Translations under genes and position numbers: made by a program
In this document: one piece after another, positions 51,461-61,312 of the stretch
How positions within the stretch are numbered: position 1 is the first letter of the stretch
How the letters are laid out: the number at the start of each line of letters is the position of its first letter
NCBI GenBank assembly: GCA_963761705.1
Contig: CAVXHK010000004.1
Location: forward strand, 310,001-374,000
DNA length: 64,000 nt
Direction of reading: 5' to 3'
Source of the DNA: CAVVKW01 sp963761705
GTDB lineage: Bacteria; Verrucomicrobiota; Verrucomicrobiia; Chthoniobacterales; JAATET01
Notes under the pieces: model-generated
What the model was told of the DNA's origin: nothing
Databases searched by the model: none
Seen by the model: only the letters and a program-made list of their open reading frames with translations

Positions 51461-52546
51461 ATGTCCGAGGAGCGCGAACCGATCACCGTTGATATCGTCG
51501 ACGTTGCCTTCGGCGGAAAAGGGGTCGGAAGATTGGCGAGTGGAAAGACGTGCTTCGTCCCGGGCGTCATCGAGGGAGAGCGGGTGAGTGTGATCGTCAC
51601 CAAAGTCGGACGGCGCTTCGTCGAAGCCCGGCTCGATGCGCTCTTGGAAGCCTCCCCGCAGCGGGTGAAAGCCCCGTGCCCTTATTACACGGCGTGCGGT
51701 GGATGCGCTTACCAGCACGTGGCCTACCCGTTGCAACTGAGCATGAAGCGGGCGCAGATCGGCCAGGTCCTTCGGCGGATTGGGGGGATCGATTCGCCCG
51801 ACGTGCGGGAGGTGATCCCCAGTCCGAAGGAGTACGGCTACCGAAATCGGATCACCGTGCACCGGCGCGGCGGACGGGTTGGATTTCATCAGCGCACGGG
51901 GCAGGGGCTGGTCGACGTCGAACGCTGTCTGCTGGCGTCCGAACCCGTGAACGCGGCGCTCGCCAAGCAGCGGAGCGACCGGCGGTCCCGGGATGGCGAA
52001 GCGATCACTCTGCGGGAACACGGGGGGATGTTTGGATTTCATCAGACGAACGACGAAGTTGCCTCCTTGCTGCTGGACGCGGTGGAGGGAGCCAGCGGGG
52101 CGGGTGGGCCGCTGCTCATCGATGCGTATTGCGGGGCGGGATTCTTTGCGCGGCGGGTGGCGGGGCAGTTCGGCAAAGTGGTCGGCATCGAATGGAACGA
52201 AGGGAGCGTCGCTCTGGCGCAATCCGCGGCGGGTGAAAACGAGGAATACATCGCGGGTGACGTCGCGGATCGCCTGGCTGACGTGCTGAACCACCCGGAG
52301 CGCGAGCGGGCCATCGTCGTGCTGGACCCACCGGCCCAGGGACTCGACGAGCGGGTCGTCGCTGCACTGGTCGAGCGGCCCGTGGCCAGGATAATCTACG
52401 TGTCCTGCGATCCGTCGACGTTGGCGCGGGATCTCAAGCTGCTGAACGCGGGGTATGATTTTAAATTCGCGCAGCCCTTCGACATGTTCCCGCAGACGGC
52501 TGAGGTCGAGGTGATGACGGTGCTCGAGGTCGCGACGCCCGCTTAG
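51461..52546 (+). CDS. RNA 5-methyluridine methyltransferase (RlmD/TrmA family)
   Basis: A 361-residue SAM-dependent enzyme for m5U in rRNA or tRNA. A TRAM domain at the start (EPITVDIVDVAFGGKGVGRLASGKTCFVPGVIEGE) precedes an iron-sulfur motif CPYYTACGGCAYQH near 68. SAM region: LLIDAYCGAGFFARRVAG near 213, then LDPPAQGLDERV near 285 and the catalytic-Cys loop YVSCDPSTLARDLK near 318, followed by PFDMFPQTAEVEVM. Fe-S and TRAM favour RlmD-like 23S rRNA activity rather than TrmA. The frame is open upstream into the terminator; ATG 51461 chosen. Confidence 0.93.
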   Translation: MSEEREPITVDIVDVAFGGKGVGRLASGKTCFVPGVIEGERVSVIVTKVGRRFVEARLDALLEASPQRVKAPCPYYTACGGCAYQHVAYPLQLSMKRAQIGQVLRRIGGIDSPDVREVIPSPKEYGYRNRITVHRRGGRVGFHQRTGQGLVDVERCLLASEPVNAALAKQRSDRRSRDGEAITLREHGGMFGFHQTNDEVASLLLDAVEGASGAGGPLLIDAYCGAGFFARRVAGQFGKVVGIEWNEGSVALAQSAAGENEEYIAGDVADRLADVLNHPERERAIVVLDPPAQGLDERVVAALVERPVARIIYVSCDPSTLARDLKLLNAGYDFKFAQPFDMFPQTAEVEVMTVLEVATPA

Positions 52547-52556
52547 AAAAAACTCG

Positions 52557-53747
52557 ATGGCAATGCAAAGACGACGGTTCGGACGAACGGAGCTGGCGAT
52601 GCCCGTTTTAAGTTGTGGGGGGATGCGGTATCAGCAGGCGTGGAAGGACGTCGAATCCGACGCAATCGAGGCGGCTGGGCAGGCCAACCTCGAGGCGACG
52701 ATCCACCGAGCCTTCGACGCGGGGATCAACCACATCGAGACGGCAAGGGGCTACGGTTCGTCGGAGATGCAGCTTGGTCGGGTGCTGCCGACGCTGCCCC
52801 GCGAAAAGTTGATCGTTCAGACCAAAGTCTCACCCTGCGCGGATTCGGCGGACTTCCTCGCAACGTTCGAAGTGTCGCTTTCACGGCTCAAGCTGGAGCA
52901 CGTCGAGCTTTTGTCGTTTCACGGGATCAACGACCGCGAGACCTTCGACTGGACGGTTCGTCGGGGCGGGTGTTTGGAGATTGGCCGCCGGTTGCAGCGG
53001 GAGGGAAGGGTCAAACACTTGGGGTTTTCGACCCATGGATCGCGAGATTTGATCACCGAAGCGAACGCGACGGGAGAGTTCGATTACGTGAACTTGCATT
53101 GGTATTGGGTCAATGACCGGAACTGGCCGGCGGTCGAGGAAGCGACCCGGCGGGACATGGGCGTTTTTATCATCAGCCCAAACGACAAGGGCGGGAAGCT
53201 GCACGAGCCGTCTCAACGATTGCTCGAACTCTGCGCGCCTCTGCACCCGATGGAATTTAATGACCTCTATTGTTTGCTGAGACCGGAGGTGCACACCCTG
53301 AGCATCGGGGCGGCGAAGCCTTCGGACTTCGACGTGCATCTAGCAGCATTGGAAAAATGGGATCGGGCGGCAGAGCTGGTTGTTCCGATTCGAGAGCGAT
53401 TGGAGGACGAGTTGAGGCAGATCCTCGGCGGAGATTGGATGGACGCTTGGGAGCAGGGGATCCCGGAGTGGGACCAGATTCCGGGCGGCGTCAACGTCTG
53501 GGAAATCCTCCGACTTGCGAACCTGGCCCGGGGCCTCGACCTCGTGGACTTCGGGAAGATGCGCTACAACCTGCTCGGAAACGCCGGGCATTGGTTCCCG
53601 GGCGAAAACGCATCGAAGTTCGAAGAGTCTGAACTCGTTGCGGCCGTGGGCAGGAATCCGTTCGCCGCAGGCATTCCCGGGCGTTTGAGGGATGCGCACG
53701 AACTGTTGTTCGAAGAGCCGAAAAAGCGGCTCAGCGAATCGGAGTGA
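52557..53747 (+). CDS. Aldo/keto reductase family oxidoreductase
   Basis: A 396-residue NAD(P)H-dependent reductase. It starts RRFGRTELAMPVLSCGGMRYQQ, shows GINHIETARGYGSSEMQLGRVLP near 55-77 (Asp is replaced in the usual DTA of HIETA, Tyr of GYG retained), LIVQTKVSP near 85, HLGFSTHGS near 158, and VFIISPNDKGGKL near 200. The usual CxxCxxC Fe-S tail of some subfamily members is absent. The last 120 residues, including ELRQILGGDWMDAWEQGIPEWDQIPG, are an extension beyond the TIM barrel. Substrate unknown. Confidence 0.9.
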   Translation: MAMQRRRFGRTELAMPVLSCGGMRYQQAWKDVESDAIEAAGQANLEATIHRAFDAGINHIETARGYGSSEMQLGRVLPTLPREKLIVQTKVSPCADSADFLATFEVSLSRLKLEHVELLSFHGINDRETFDWTVRRGGCLEIGRRLQREGRVKHLGFSTHGSRDLITEANATGEFDYVNLHWYWVNDRNWPAVEEATRRDMGVFIISPNDKGGKLHEPSQRLLELCAPLHPMEFNDLYCLLRPEVHTLSIGAAKPSDFDVHLAALEKWDRAAELVVPIRERLEDELRQILGGDWMDAWEQGIPEWDQIPGGVNVWEILRLANLARGLDLVDFGKMRYNLLGNAGHWFPGENASKFEESELVAAVGRNPFAAGIPGRLRDAHELLFEEPKKRLSESE

Positions 53748-53810
53748 TTGACGGCGAGGGGGGCGGAGTGCCCAGCCCGGAATTGAACTCCCGGTTGGTC
53801 GTTCAATTTC

Positions 53811-56031
53811 CTAATCGTTCTCAAAGAGGAATCCGCCTTCCACTCGGCGGACGCGATAACCTTGTTCTTCCGGGGGCGCGCTTGACGTTGATGCCCGGAC
53901 GGCGGGTATCGCCCTCGCGACCGGCGGAGCGGCGGCGGGAGCGACCGGCACCGGGACGGCCGACGCGACGCGGGGAGCGGTCATGGTCATCGATCCATGC
54001 TCTTCGAACGACAGGCCGCAGGAGTTGACGGGCGTCATCGCCTTTGGGATTTCCGCTTCGTAGGCATCGCCCGAGGCCTGGCAGACGGGCGTGGCCTGGA
54101 GTCCGGATCGGCGGCAGAGCGGGCCACGGACGCGAGGGATATCGATGCCAAGACGGCCAGCCGCAAAATCGCGTTGGGAGGCTTTTTCGATGAAATCGAC
54201 CCAGATCGGGAGCGCCAGCGTGCTGCCGTAGCCTTTGTTCATGATGCGCTGAGGTCGGTCGAGACCGACCCAGACGCCGCACGTCAGGCTGCTCGTGTAA
54301 CCAATGAACCAGGCATCCTTGTAATCGTCGGTCGTGCCAGTCTTCCCCGCGGCGGAGACGGTGAGCGCCGAGCGATTTGGCTTTTGCGGCGGTGCCGCTC
54401 GTGACGACATCCCGAAGGATCTCGTCGGTGATGGCGTCGGCTGGTGGGGCGATGGCCTGGATCGAAGCGCCGGTCGCCTTGTAGATCGTGCGTCCCGTGC
54501 GGTCGACGACTCGGTCGACGACGAAGGACTGGCGACGCGTCCCGCCGCTGGGGAACGTCGTGTAGGCGGTGGTGATGTCCTTCAGCGTCGCCTCGAACGC
54601 GCCGAGGTAGGTGGCGGGATTTGGCGCGATCTCCCCGAGACCGACTCGGGCGGCTAGGGCAGTCAGCGCGGGAAGGGTGGCAAACTCCCCGACGCGGACG
54701 GCCATCGTGTTACGCGACCGGATGAGTCCGGTGGCGGCTGGGAGCAGACCCGCATCGCCGCCGTCGGAGTTCTCCGGCGACCAGTTTGATTTGATGGAAG
54801 CGATCTCGCCGGTGCGGATCGGGCCGTCGTCGACCAGCGTGCCGGGGAGCAGACCGGCTTCGAACGCGGCGGCGTAGATGAATGGCTTGAAGGTGGATCC
54901 GACCTGACGCTTCGCGAGGAGCGCGCGGTTGTAGCGACTTTCGCGGTAGTCGCGGCCACCCACGATCGCGAGCACGCCGCCCGTGGCGTTGTCGATGGCC
55001 ACGAGGGAGCCTTGAAGATAGGCGGGGTAGCCTTTTTCCGGATCATAGGCCGCCCGCGTCGGGTGGCCCCAGCCGCTCGACGATTCCATCTCGGCGAGGT
55101 GATTTTCGACGGCGGATTGGGCGATGAGTTGCAGGCGGCGATCGATGGTGGTGTAAATCTTCAGACCGCCTCGAGCCATCACGTCGGGCGCCAGGACGAT
55201 CCGGAGATCGCGAATGACGGCGTCCATGGCATAATCCTCCTGCACAACTGGCGGGAGACGTTTGGCAGCGGGCATCCGTTCGGCCCGAGCAGCGTCCGCT
55301 TCGGCGATCGAGATGAGTTCCAATTCCTCCATCCGAGCGAGCACTTGATCACGCTGGGTGATGGCTTTTGCGGTGTCTTCGAGCGGGCTAAAGCGATTGG
55401 GACTCCGAATGAGGCCGGCGAGGATGGCGGCTTCCGACAGACTGAGGTCCTTGGCGTTCTTGCCAAAACATGCCCGCGAGGCAGTTTCGATGCCGTAGAG
55501 ACCGCGACCGTAGAAAATGCGGTTCACGTAGGCTTCGAGGATCTCGTCCTTCGTCAGTTCGCGCTCCATCCGCAGGGCCAGGAGGGCTTCGATGATCTTG
55601 CGCTCCCAACGGTTTTCCGAGAGTTCGAAAGAGTTCCGCGCCAACTGCTGCGTGATCGTGCTCGCTCCCTCCTCGACTTCGCCGGACCGAATGTTGGTGA
55701 TCGCTGCCCGGATGATCCCGCGCGCGTCGACGCCCGGATGGGTGCGAAAACGATCGTCCTCCCGGGCCAGCAAGGCGTCCTGGAAACTGCGCGACACCTC
55801 CGCGAGCGGCACCACGTAGCGCGTCTCGCCTTGCAGCCGACTGTAACGGCGCCCGGTCCGGTCGAAGACTTCCGAAATCGCCGGGATCGCGGAGATCTCG
55901 GTGAGATCGAACGAGTCGGCAATCTCCTGATAGTGCCGATAACGCGGGTAGAGAATCGCCGCCGCAACGATCGCCGCGACGGCGGCGAGAGCGGTCAGAA
56001 TGATGGCGATTCGGACGAGGCGGTGTTTCAT
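53811..56031 (-). CDS. Class A penicillin-binding protein (second copy), frame interrupted once
   Basis: Bifunctional peptidoglycan synthase. From ATG 56031: short cytoplasmic tail, one helix (VRIAIILTALAAVAAIVAAAIL), glycosyltransferase motifs REDDRFRTHPGVD and GASTITQQLARN, then ELTKDEILEAYVNRIFYG. Transpeptidase motifs: STFK (active Ser), SRNTMAVR and, in another frame, KTGTTDDYKDAWFIGY. The frame changes between 54361 and 54372, where one extra base separates KSLG from TVSAAGKTGTT. A C-terminal extension in the second frame (MTAPRVASAVPVPVAPA) is Ala/Pro/Val-rich and may be non-native. The gene is otherwise complete, so a consensus error is likely. Confidence 0.85.
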
Positions 56032-56048
56032 ACCTCAATTGAACGGGA

Positions 56049-57147
56049 TCAAGCGGCCTGTTGAGCGTGCCAATCGTGATAGATGAGCGGCGAGATCTCC
56101 GACGGCTTGATCTCGCTGCGACCACCCCAGAAGACGTTCGTGTAGGAAACGGGGATCCCGACCTCGACGAGATGGTCGTCGATGGCAGCCTTGTGTGCCA
56201 GAAGACGGTCGCGATCCGTGCCGTGAGCGACGGCCATGATGTTGACGTCGTTGAATTCCGAGCCGCCTTCGCGCCAGTAGCAATGCGTCAGGATCTCGTG
56301 ACGCCCAATCTCGGCTCCGGCTTCGATCTCGCGCCCCGCGGGGACCGCCCAGTGAAAAAGTCCGTTGAACCGAGTAACGCGGACCCCGCCTTGCGATGGC
56401 TTCACGTGCTCGAGAAACGTCGAAAATCGCCCGATCACCTTGCGTTCGTTCAGCGACTCGGCCACGCGGCAGAATTCGTCGAGTGAGACGCCCGCGGCGG
56501 CAGCCCGACGATCCCAAGCGGGCTGCAGTGATTTCGTCGGGTTCGAACTCGCGCTTAAGTTCAAGGAGAATGGTCCACTCCGCGTCCGTGAGGTGGACGG
56601 CCTCGACCTTGAGCATGCTGGCGGGTGCGGCGGCGCGGTCCCCGTATTCGATCGTCTTGCGGCGGACGTGGCCCACGCCGAGCGCGAAAATTCCCTTGGC
56701 AGGCATGAGCCGGTAGGATTCCGCACCCGTTAGGCGGAGAAGCGCGTCGCAATGCTCGGACAGCTCACGGCCCGCGGGAACCTTCACGGTCGTCCAGAGC
56801 TTGTAAGCCTGGCCGGGGATCTTCGCGTCGGTCGAGCGGATGACCACGTGCCCGGAGAAGGGGTCTTCCTTCGACATGAACTCGAACGTCGCGTCCAGGA
56901 GATCGGCGGGGACTTTCCACGCCACGAGCGCGCCCTCGGCGAGGTTCGTTGCGATGAGCGTCTGGCGCACCCGGCGGATCGTGCCCGCCTCGAGCATGGC
57001 CCGGATGCGGGTCGTGACGGTTTCAAAGTCGACGCCGGACAGCCGAGCGATTTCCGCGAAGGGTTCGCGGCAGAAGCCTCGGATCTTGTCTTCGGAAACG
57101 GCGAGAATGCTGGCGTTGGTCGGGTCGTCGTGCTCGATGGGTATCAT
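56049..57147 (-). CDS. Siroheme decarboxylase-like (AhbA/AhbB, Lrp/AsnC-fold), frame interrupted once
   Basis: Two Lrp/AsnC-like units in one gene of about 365 residues. First unit: GFCREPFAEIARLSGVDFETVTTRIRAMLEAGTIRRVRQTL and VVIRSTDAKIP. After EPDEIT near 56519-56533 the frame shifts by one base to PAWDRRAAAAGVSLDEFCRVAESLNERKVIGRFSTF. Second unit: HEILTHCYWREGG with His and Tyr, then NIMAVAHGTDRD, the pattern of siroheme decarboxylases (THCYxR...A-HG). These convert siroheme to didecarboxysiroheme for alternative heme or heme d1 synthesis. No other heme genes are near. Fixing the indel restores the whole protein. An Lrp-type regulator is an alternative. Confidence 0.75.
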
Positions 57148-57207
57148 GAAAAGGCAGGTAGTATCGCCCAATTACCCGCGTCCGCAAGGACTCGGGCCGT
57201 GCTCCGA

Positions 57208-58023
57208 TCACGGACGGGCGACGGCGTGGGTCGCGTCCGCCATCGGGCGCACGAAGTCGGCGATCTTGTCTGCAAGATCGAGATCTTCCGCGTGCTCGGC
57301 GATCCGCCGGACGATGGCGCTGCCGACGACGACCGCATCGGCGTGATGGGCGACGGAGGCAGCTTGCTCGGGATTGGAAATTCCGAACCCGACGGCGATG
57401 GGAAGTTCGGTGTGGCGTCGGAGCTCGGCGACCTGCGCAGAAATTGTTTCGGAGAGCGCCGTCTGCTCACCAGTGACGCCCTCCCGCGAGACGTAGTAGA
57501 TGAATCCGTCGGCGGAGGTGGCGATCTGCGCCATCCGGACGGGTGGGGTGGTCGGCGCGATGAGCCGGATTGCTTTGAGGCCGTGGGTGCCGGAGAGATC
57601 GGCGTTGCGAGCCGCCTCGTCGGGTGGGAGGTCGAGAATGAGGACGCCATCCGCTCCCGCCGCCGCTGCTTCCTCGTGAAAGCGCTCGAAGCCGAACGTG
57701 TAGATCGGATTCAGATACGTGAAGAGGACGATGGCGAGATCAGGACAGCGGTCTCGGATCTCACGGAGGGCTTCGAGAAGATTGGTGACGTTCGTCCCGG
57801 CGGCGATCGCCCGGCCCGCGGCGGCTTGGATGGTCGCTCCGTCGGCGAGGGGATCGGAGAAGGGGACGCCGAGTTCGAGGACGTCAACACCACTTGCTGC
57901 GAGCGCACAAGCGATGTCGACCGTGGCCTCTCGACTGGGATCGCCCCCGGTGATGTAGGCGATGAAGCCGGCTCGATGGTCCGCTTTCAGGCGGGCGAAG
58001 GTTGTGTCGATCCGGTTGGGCAT
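57208..58023 (-). CDS. trpA: Tryptophan synthase alpha chain
   Basis: A 271-residue TIM-barrel enzyme that cleaves indoleglycerol phosphate. Catalytic Glu and Asp sit in VLELGVPFSDPLADGATIQAA near 50-70. Then VLFTYLNPIYTFG near 98, DGVLILDLPPDEA near 127, IRLIAPTTPPVRM near 150, YYVSREGVTG near 174, and VGFGISNPEQA near 213. Length normal. It lacks a neighbouring trpB, which must lie elsewhere. It is preceded by a secreted protein gene on the same strand. Confidence 0.97.
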   Translation of the reverse strand: MPNRIDTTFARLKADHRAGFIAYITGGDPSREATVDIACALAASGVDVLELGVPFSDPLADGATIQAAAGRAIAAGTNVTNLLEALREIRDRCPDLAIVLFTYLNPIYTFGFERFHEEAAAAGADGVLILDLPPDEAARNADLSGTHGLKAIRLIAPTTPPVRMAQIATSADGFIYYVSREGVTGEQTALSETISAQVAELRRHTELPIAVGFGISNPEQAASVAHHADAVVVGSAIVRRIAEHAEDLDLADKIADFVRPMADATHAVARP

Positions 58024-58177
58024 AAGGGTGATCCCGCTGATGAGCGGTTGAAAAGTCCACGGGATGCTCCGGGGCTTGTCAAGCGCGGTGGGTTCGGGAG
58101 GGTAACGGAAGGAGACCCGCGGGTCGGCGGACCTTTGTTGCCTTCACTTTCACGGGTGGGGCGACAATTCGGCCGTT

Positions 58178-59029
58178 TTAGCGAACTTCGATCTTCTCCA
58201 TCGGAATGAGGCGCTGGAGGGCATCGGAAAGTTCCCACTTCCGCCAAGCCGTCCGGTTCGCCGTGGCTTTGCGAACCATGTCGACGTAACCTTCTGAGGT
58301 TTGGCGAAATTCCTCCGGCGTGCGAGCTCGGGCGGAGGACAGTCGTTTTTCATCAAAGACAAGCAGCCACCAGCCACCAATGGCGTTGTTTTCTCGAGAA
58401 GGTGTCGCTCGGATCGTCAACGCTCCTTTCGTCCGGCTCCCGCCCTTGGTGTCTAGGTCGTAGAGGGCTTTGATCTGATCGAGGTCGGTGAGGTAAGAAG
58501 CGAGAAACTCGCGGCAGTGCGCGAGCACTTCCTGACTCGGCTTAGTTCTGGAATCGTGCCCAATTTCGATGGCAGCTGGTTTAGCCGGATCGCCGTAGAT
58601 ATTGAGCACGTAGTTGGCATTCGCTCGAAACGAGAGGTAGGGAACGTTCTTCAACGAACCAGATTCGATGACGGTCGCTGGAACGTTTTTGAGGGTGGTC
58701 ACCCAATCCTCCGCGTAGAGGTCGGAGAGCGGTATCCACCAGACGGGAAGCTCGTCCTCCGCCAGCATCTGGCTCACGGGGAGATTCGCGGTGATGCCAT
58801 CGTAGATCCGCCGGATCGCTCGCTTGGGGTAAACAACCGTGCCTTCGCCAATGCGCATGATGACTTGATCCTTCGACTGCGCGACGATGGTGCCTTTCAC
58901 GCGATTTCCACTCTTGAGCAGCACCTCATCGACGGCACGGGCTGGAGAGAGCAGGACTAAAATCGCGACCGTGAGGACGGCAAGTTTGCGCTGCCGGACA
59001 ATGGTGGGTATGCCTTGGAGCCAATTCAT
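58178..59029 (-). CDS. Secreted protein of unknown function
   Basis: A 283-residue exported protein. The N-terminus (QRKLAVLTVAILVLLSPARA) is a signal peptide. The first domain, EVLLKSGNRVKGTIVAQSKDQVIMRIGEGTVVYPKRAI, is a small beta barrel like those of Sm-like or PEP-related modules. A second helical region carries EIGHDSRTKPSQEVLAHCREFLASYL, and WWLLVFDEKRLSSARARTPEEFRQ is near the end. ATG 59029 is preferred, though an ATG at 59056 overlaps the start of the divergent GH1 gene. Function not recognised. Confidence 0.6.
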   Translation of the reverse strand: MNWLQGIPTIVRQRKLAVLTVAILVLLSPARAVDEVLLKSGNRVKGTIVAQSKDQVIMRIGEGTVVYPKRAIRRIYDGITANLPVSQMLAEDELPVWWIPLSDLYAEDWVTTLKNVPATVIESGSLKNVPYLSFRANANYVLNIYGDPAKPAAIEIGHDSRTKPSQEVLAHCREFLASYLTDLDQIKALYDLDTKGGSRTKGALTIRATPSRENNAIGGWWLLVFDEKRLSSARARTPEEFRQTSEGYVDMVRKATANRTAWRKWELSDALQRLIPMEKIEVR

Positions 59030-59054
59030 TGTCACCGTCTTACGCCGAACGATC

Positions 59055-60392
59055 ATGCCGCTTAAGCTTTCTTTTCTCTTTTTGACCTCATTCGCCGTCA
59101 TCGGCTGCGTCTCGCTGCCGCCGCCGCCTACGCTTGCCCCGGACGCGGCCGCCGATGGTCGGTCGGTCGAGACGGGAAAGTTCTGGTGGGGCGTCTCGAC
59201 CAGTGGCTACCAGACCGAGGACCGCGTCGCGAAACCCGGGCAGGCTGGCTACTTTCAGACGGACTGGGATCTCTACATCGAGCGGGGCAGCGCGCCCGAG
59301 CGCGGGCAGGGGACCTTTTCGTGGACGGAGTTCGACCGGGACATCCGGCTCCTCAAAGCCATCGGGGTCAATCACTACCGCTTCGGAGTGGAGTGGGCAC
59401 GGGTCGAACCCAAGCCGGGCGTCTACAACGAAGCGGCGATCAAACGCTACGTCGAGATGGCCCGGCGGACCCGGGCTGCCGGGATCGAACCGATCGTGAC
59501 GCTGTGGCACTTCACGTTTCCAGACTGGCTGACCGACTTTGACAACCCGAGCAAATCTCACTGGCTGCACCCGCTGGCCGATCAACACTGGCGCGACTAC
59601 GTCACGCGGATCACGGCCGCGCTGGCTCCGACAGTCCGCACATTTGTGCCGCAGAACGAGCCGAATGGCATGCTGCCGCTCTCGTATCTCGCCAATCATT
59701 GGCCGCCGAGCGCGTTACTAAACACCTTCGCTTACCGGCGCGCACTCGATGCCGCTGTTGTCCAATTTCGCGAAGCGGCGCAAATTATTCGCGAGATTCG
59801 ACCAGACGCCATCATCATGAGCGTTCAGGCGCTGCCATGGTGGAAGCGGGACCGGATCTGGGATCCGACTGGGATGGTTTACAATGCCATGCGCCGCGTC
59901 TGTTACGACCATTTGGACGGAATCTACGACGTCTGCGATATCGTCGGCTTCAACTACTACTACAGCCAGAACGCGACCTTCGCTGATTTCTTCTACGCCG
60001 GGCGTGGCGAGAAGAGTGAAAGCTATACGCAGATGGGTTGGGTGATCGATCCCGAGTCTTTCTACAAGCTCATCATGGACGTCTGGGGGCGCTACCAAAA
60101 GCCCATGGCCATCATGGAAAACGGCATCGGCACGCTCAACGAACAGAAGAAAATCAAATACCTCCGCGACCACATCAATCAATTGCGTCGCGCCATGGCC
60201 GATGGCGCGGATATGCGCGGTTATTTCGCTTGGACGCTTGTCGACAACTATGAATGGCACGAGGGCTATGACGCTAACTTTGGACTTTCGATCATGGATC
60301 CCGACACCAAGGAACGAACCCTGGAACCATCCGGCATCTTCTACGGCAACTTGATCGAGCGCTTCGGGAATCTGCGGTCGCGAATTCAGTAA
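59055..60392 (+). CDS. Glycoside hydrolase family 1 protein, lipoprotein form
   Basis: A 445-residue beta-glucosidase-like enzyme. It has a lipoprotein signal (LSFLFLTSFAVIGC) followed by the GH1 fold: KFWWGVSTSGYQTE near 40, NHYRFGVEWARVEPKPG near 110, VPQNEPNGM near 200 with acid/base Glu (usual TFNEP), and MAIMENGIGTLNE near 350 with the nucleophile Glu, then GYFAWTLVDNYEWHEGY near 393. GH1 enzymes are normally cytoplasmic; membrane anchoring suggests periplasmic or surface sugar release. The ATG is only 25 bases from the divergent start at 59029. Confidence 0.9.
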   Translation: MPLKLSFLFLTSFAVIGCVSLPPPPTLAPDAAADGRSVETGKFWWGVSTSGYQTEDRVAKPGQAGYFQTDWDLYIERGSAPERGQGTFSWTEFDRDIRLLKAIGVNHYRFGVEWARVEPKPGVYNEAAIKRYVEMARRTRAAGIEPIVTLWHFTFPDWLTDFDNPSKSHWLHPLADQHWRDYVTRITAALAPTVRTFVPQNEPNGMLPLSYLANHWPPSALLNTFAYRRALDAAVVQFREAAQIIREIRPDAIIMSVQALPWWKRDRIWDPTGMVYNAMRRVCYDHLDGIYDVCDIVGFNYYYSQNATFADFFYAGRGEKSESYTQMGWVIDPESFYKLIMDVWGRYQKPMAIMENGIGTLNEQKKIKYLRDHINQLRRAMADGADMRGYFAWTLVDNYEWHEGYDANFGLSIMDPDTKERTLEPSGIFYGNLIERFGNLRSRIQ

Positions 60393-60676
60393 GTCTAATT
60401 CTCCTCTCAAGACCACCGTAGCCGTTCGACTCTCGAAACCGTCTTCGATTAGTCAGCTTAAGTCTACTTCGGCGAGAGGTGCATCGGGAGGACTTCGGAA
60501 GAAGATCTGAATCCGCGTTACGAACAACTTCGATTGCTGAAGCAACTGTCAGTTGGCATCTCAACAATTCACTTTGTTATTCACATTCCTGTAAATCTCT
60601 CGCGCTGAGTGCATAATCTATAACCTCATACAATATATGTCATGTATAGGTTAATAGTCAGCGGTGGAGCGGGCGA
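60393..60676. other. Convergent gap with AT-rich tail
   Basis: A 284-base gap between two convergent genes. No gene is seen. The last 110 bases are strongly AT-rich for this genome. AACCTCATACA (60622-60632) and TGTATAGGTT (60643-60652) form an imperfect hairpin that could act as a terminator for one or both genes; no clear T tract follows. Confidence 0.5.
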
Positions 60677-61312
60677 TCAAGCGATCTGATTGGTGAGTTC
60701 CCGGAGCCCGTTTGCGAGCGACTCTCGGGCTTGGTTGCAGTGTTGGATCATCGCTTTGAAGTCCCACCACTTCGTTGGACGAACGAACAGATAGCCGAGA
60801 AGCCGCAACGTGCCGATAATTGGTCGGCGGGCGGCGTCCGTAAGAATCTCGGATGGCACGACCAGGCTTGAGCGAACGTCGTCGCTGATAACTCGCAGCG
60901 CGACTGCCGGGACCGCGCGACGTCGGCACACTTCGAGGATGGTCGCTGTCTCCATGTCCACGGCCTCGGCACCCGTCCGATCGGCGAAGGCTCGCTTTTG
61001 GCTCGGATCGACGAGGACGTCGTCGCTTTCAAGTAGCCTAACGGACTGAGCGAATTCGGACAGCTGCTGCCCACCAAATTCGTTTGGCCCAATCGTGACC
61101 AGATCGCCGATGGCTAGACCGTCGACCAACCCGCCCGCGAAACCTGAGGCGATGACGTGCGAAAATTGGCCGGAGTTTAAGGCGACCTCAATCGCTCTCC
61201 GGGCGGCGACGGAGCCAACGCCCGTGTGGAGACACGAGATCCCGGTCTGCCCCGCGATTTTGGCGCGGAAATTGGCACTTTCGAATGGAATGGCAAAAGT
61301 GACGAGGATCAC
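60677..61312 (-). CDS. Nucleoside phosphorylase (PNP_UDP superfamily) protein
   Basis: A 211-residue protein with the fold of MTA/SAH nucleosidases and purine phosphorylases: ILVTFAIPFESANF, LHTGVGSVAARRAIEV, VIASGFAGGLVDGLAIGDLVTI near 53-74, and AVDMETATILEVCRRRAVPAVALRVISDD near 118-146, where the Glu of DMET binds the ribose. Length is slightly short and the final 55 residues form a helical end. Its ATG overlaps the stop of the gene upstream (ATGA). Hopanoid-associated phosphorylase (HpnG) belongs to the same fold; the substrate is unproven. Confidence 0.82.
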   Translation of the reverse strand: MILVTFAIPFESANFRAKIAGQTGISCLHTGVGSVAARRAIEVALNSGQFSHVIASGFAGGLVDGLAIGDLVTIGPNEFGGQQLSEFAQSVRLLESDDVLVDPSQKRAFADRTGAEAVDMETATILEVCRRRAVPAVALRVISDDVRSSLVVPSEILTDAARRPIIGTLRLLGYLFVRPTKWWDFKAMIQHCNQARESLANGLRELTNQIA

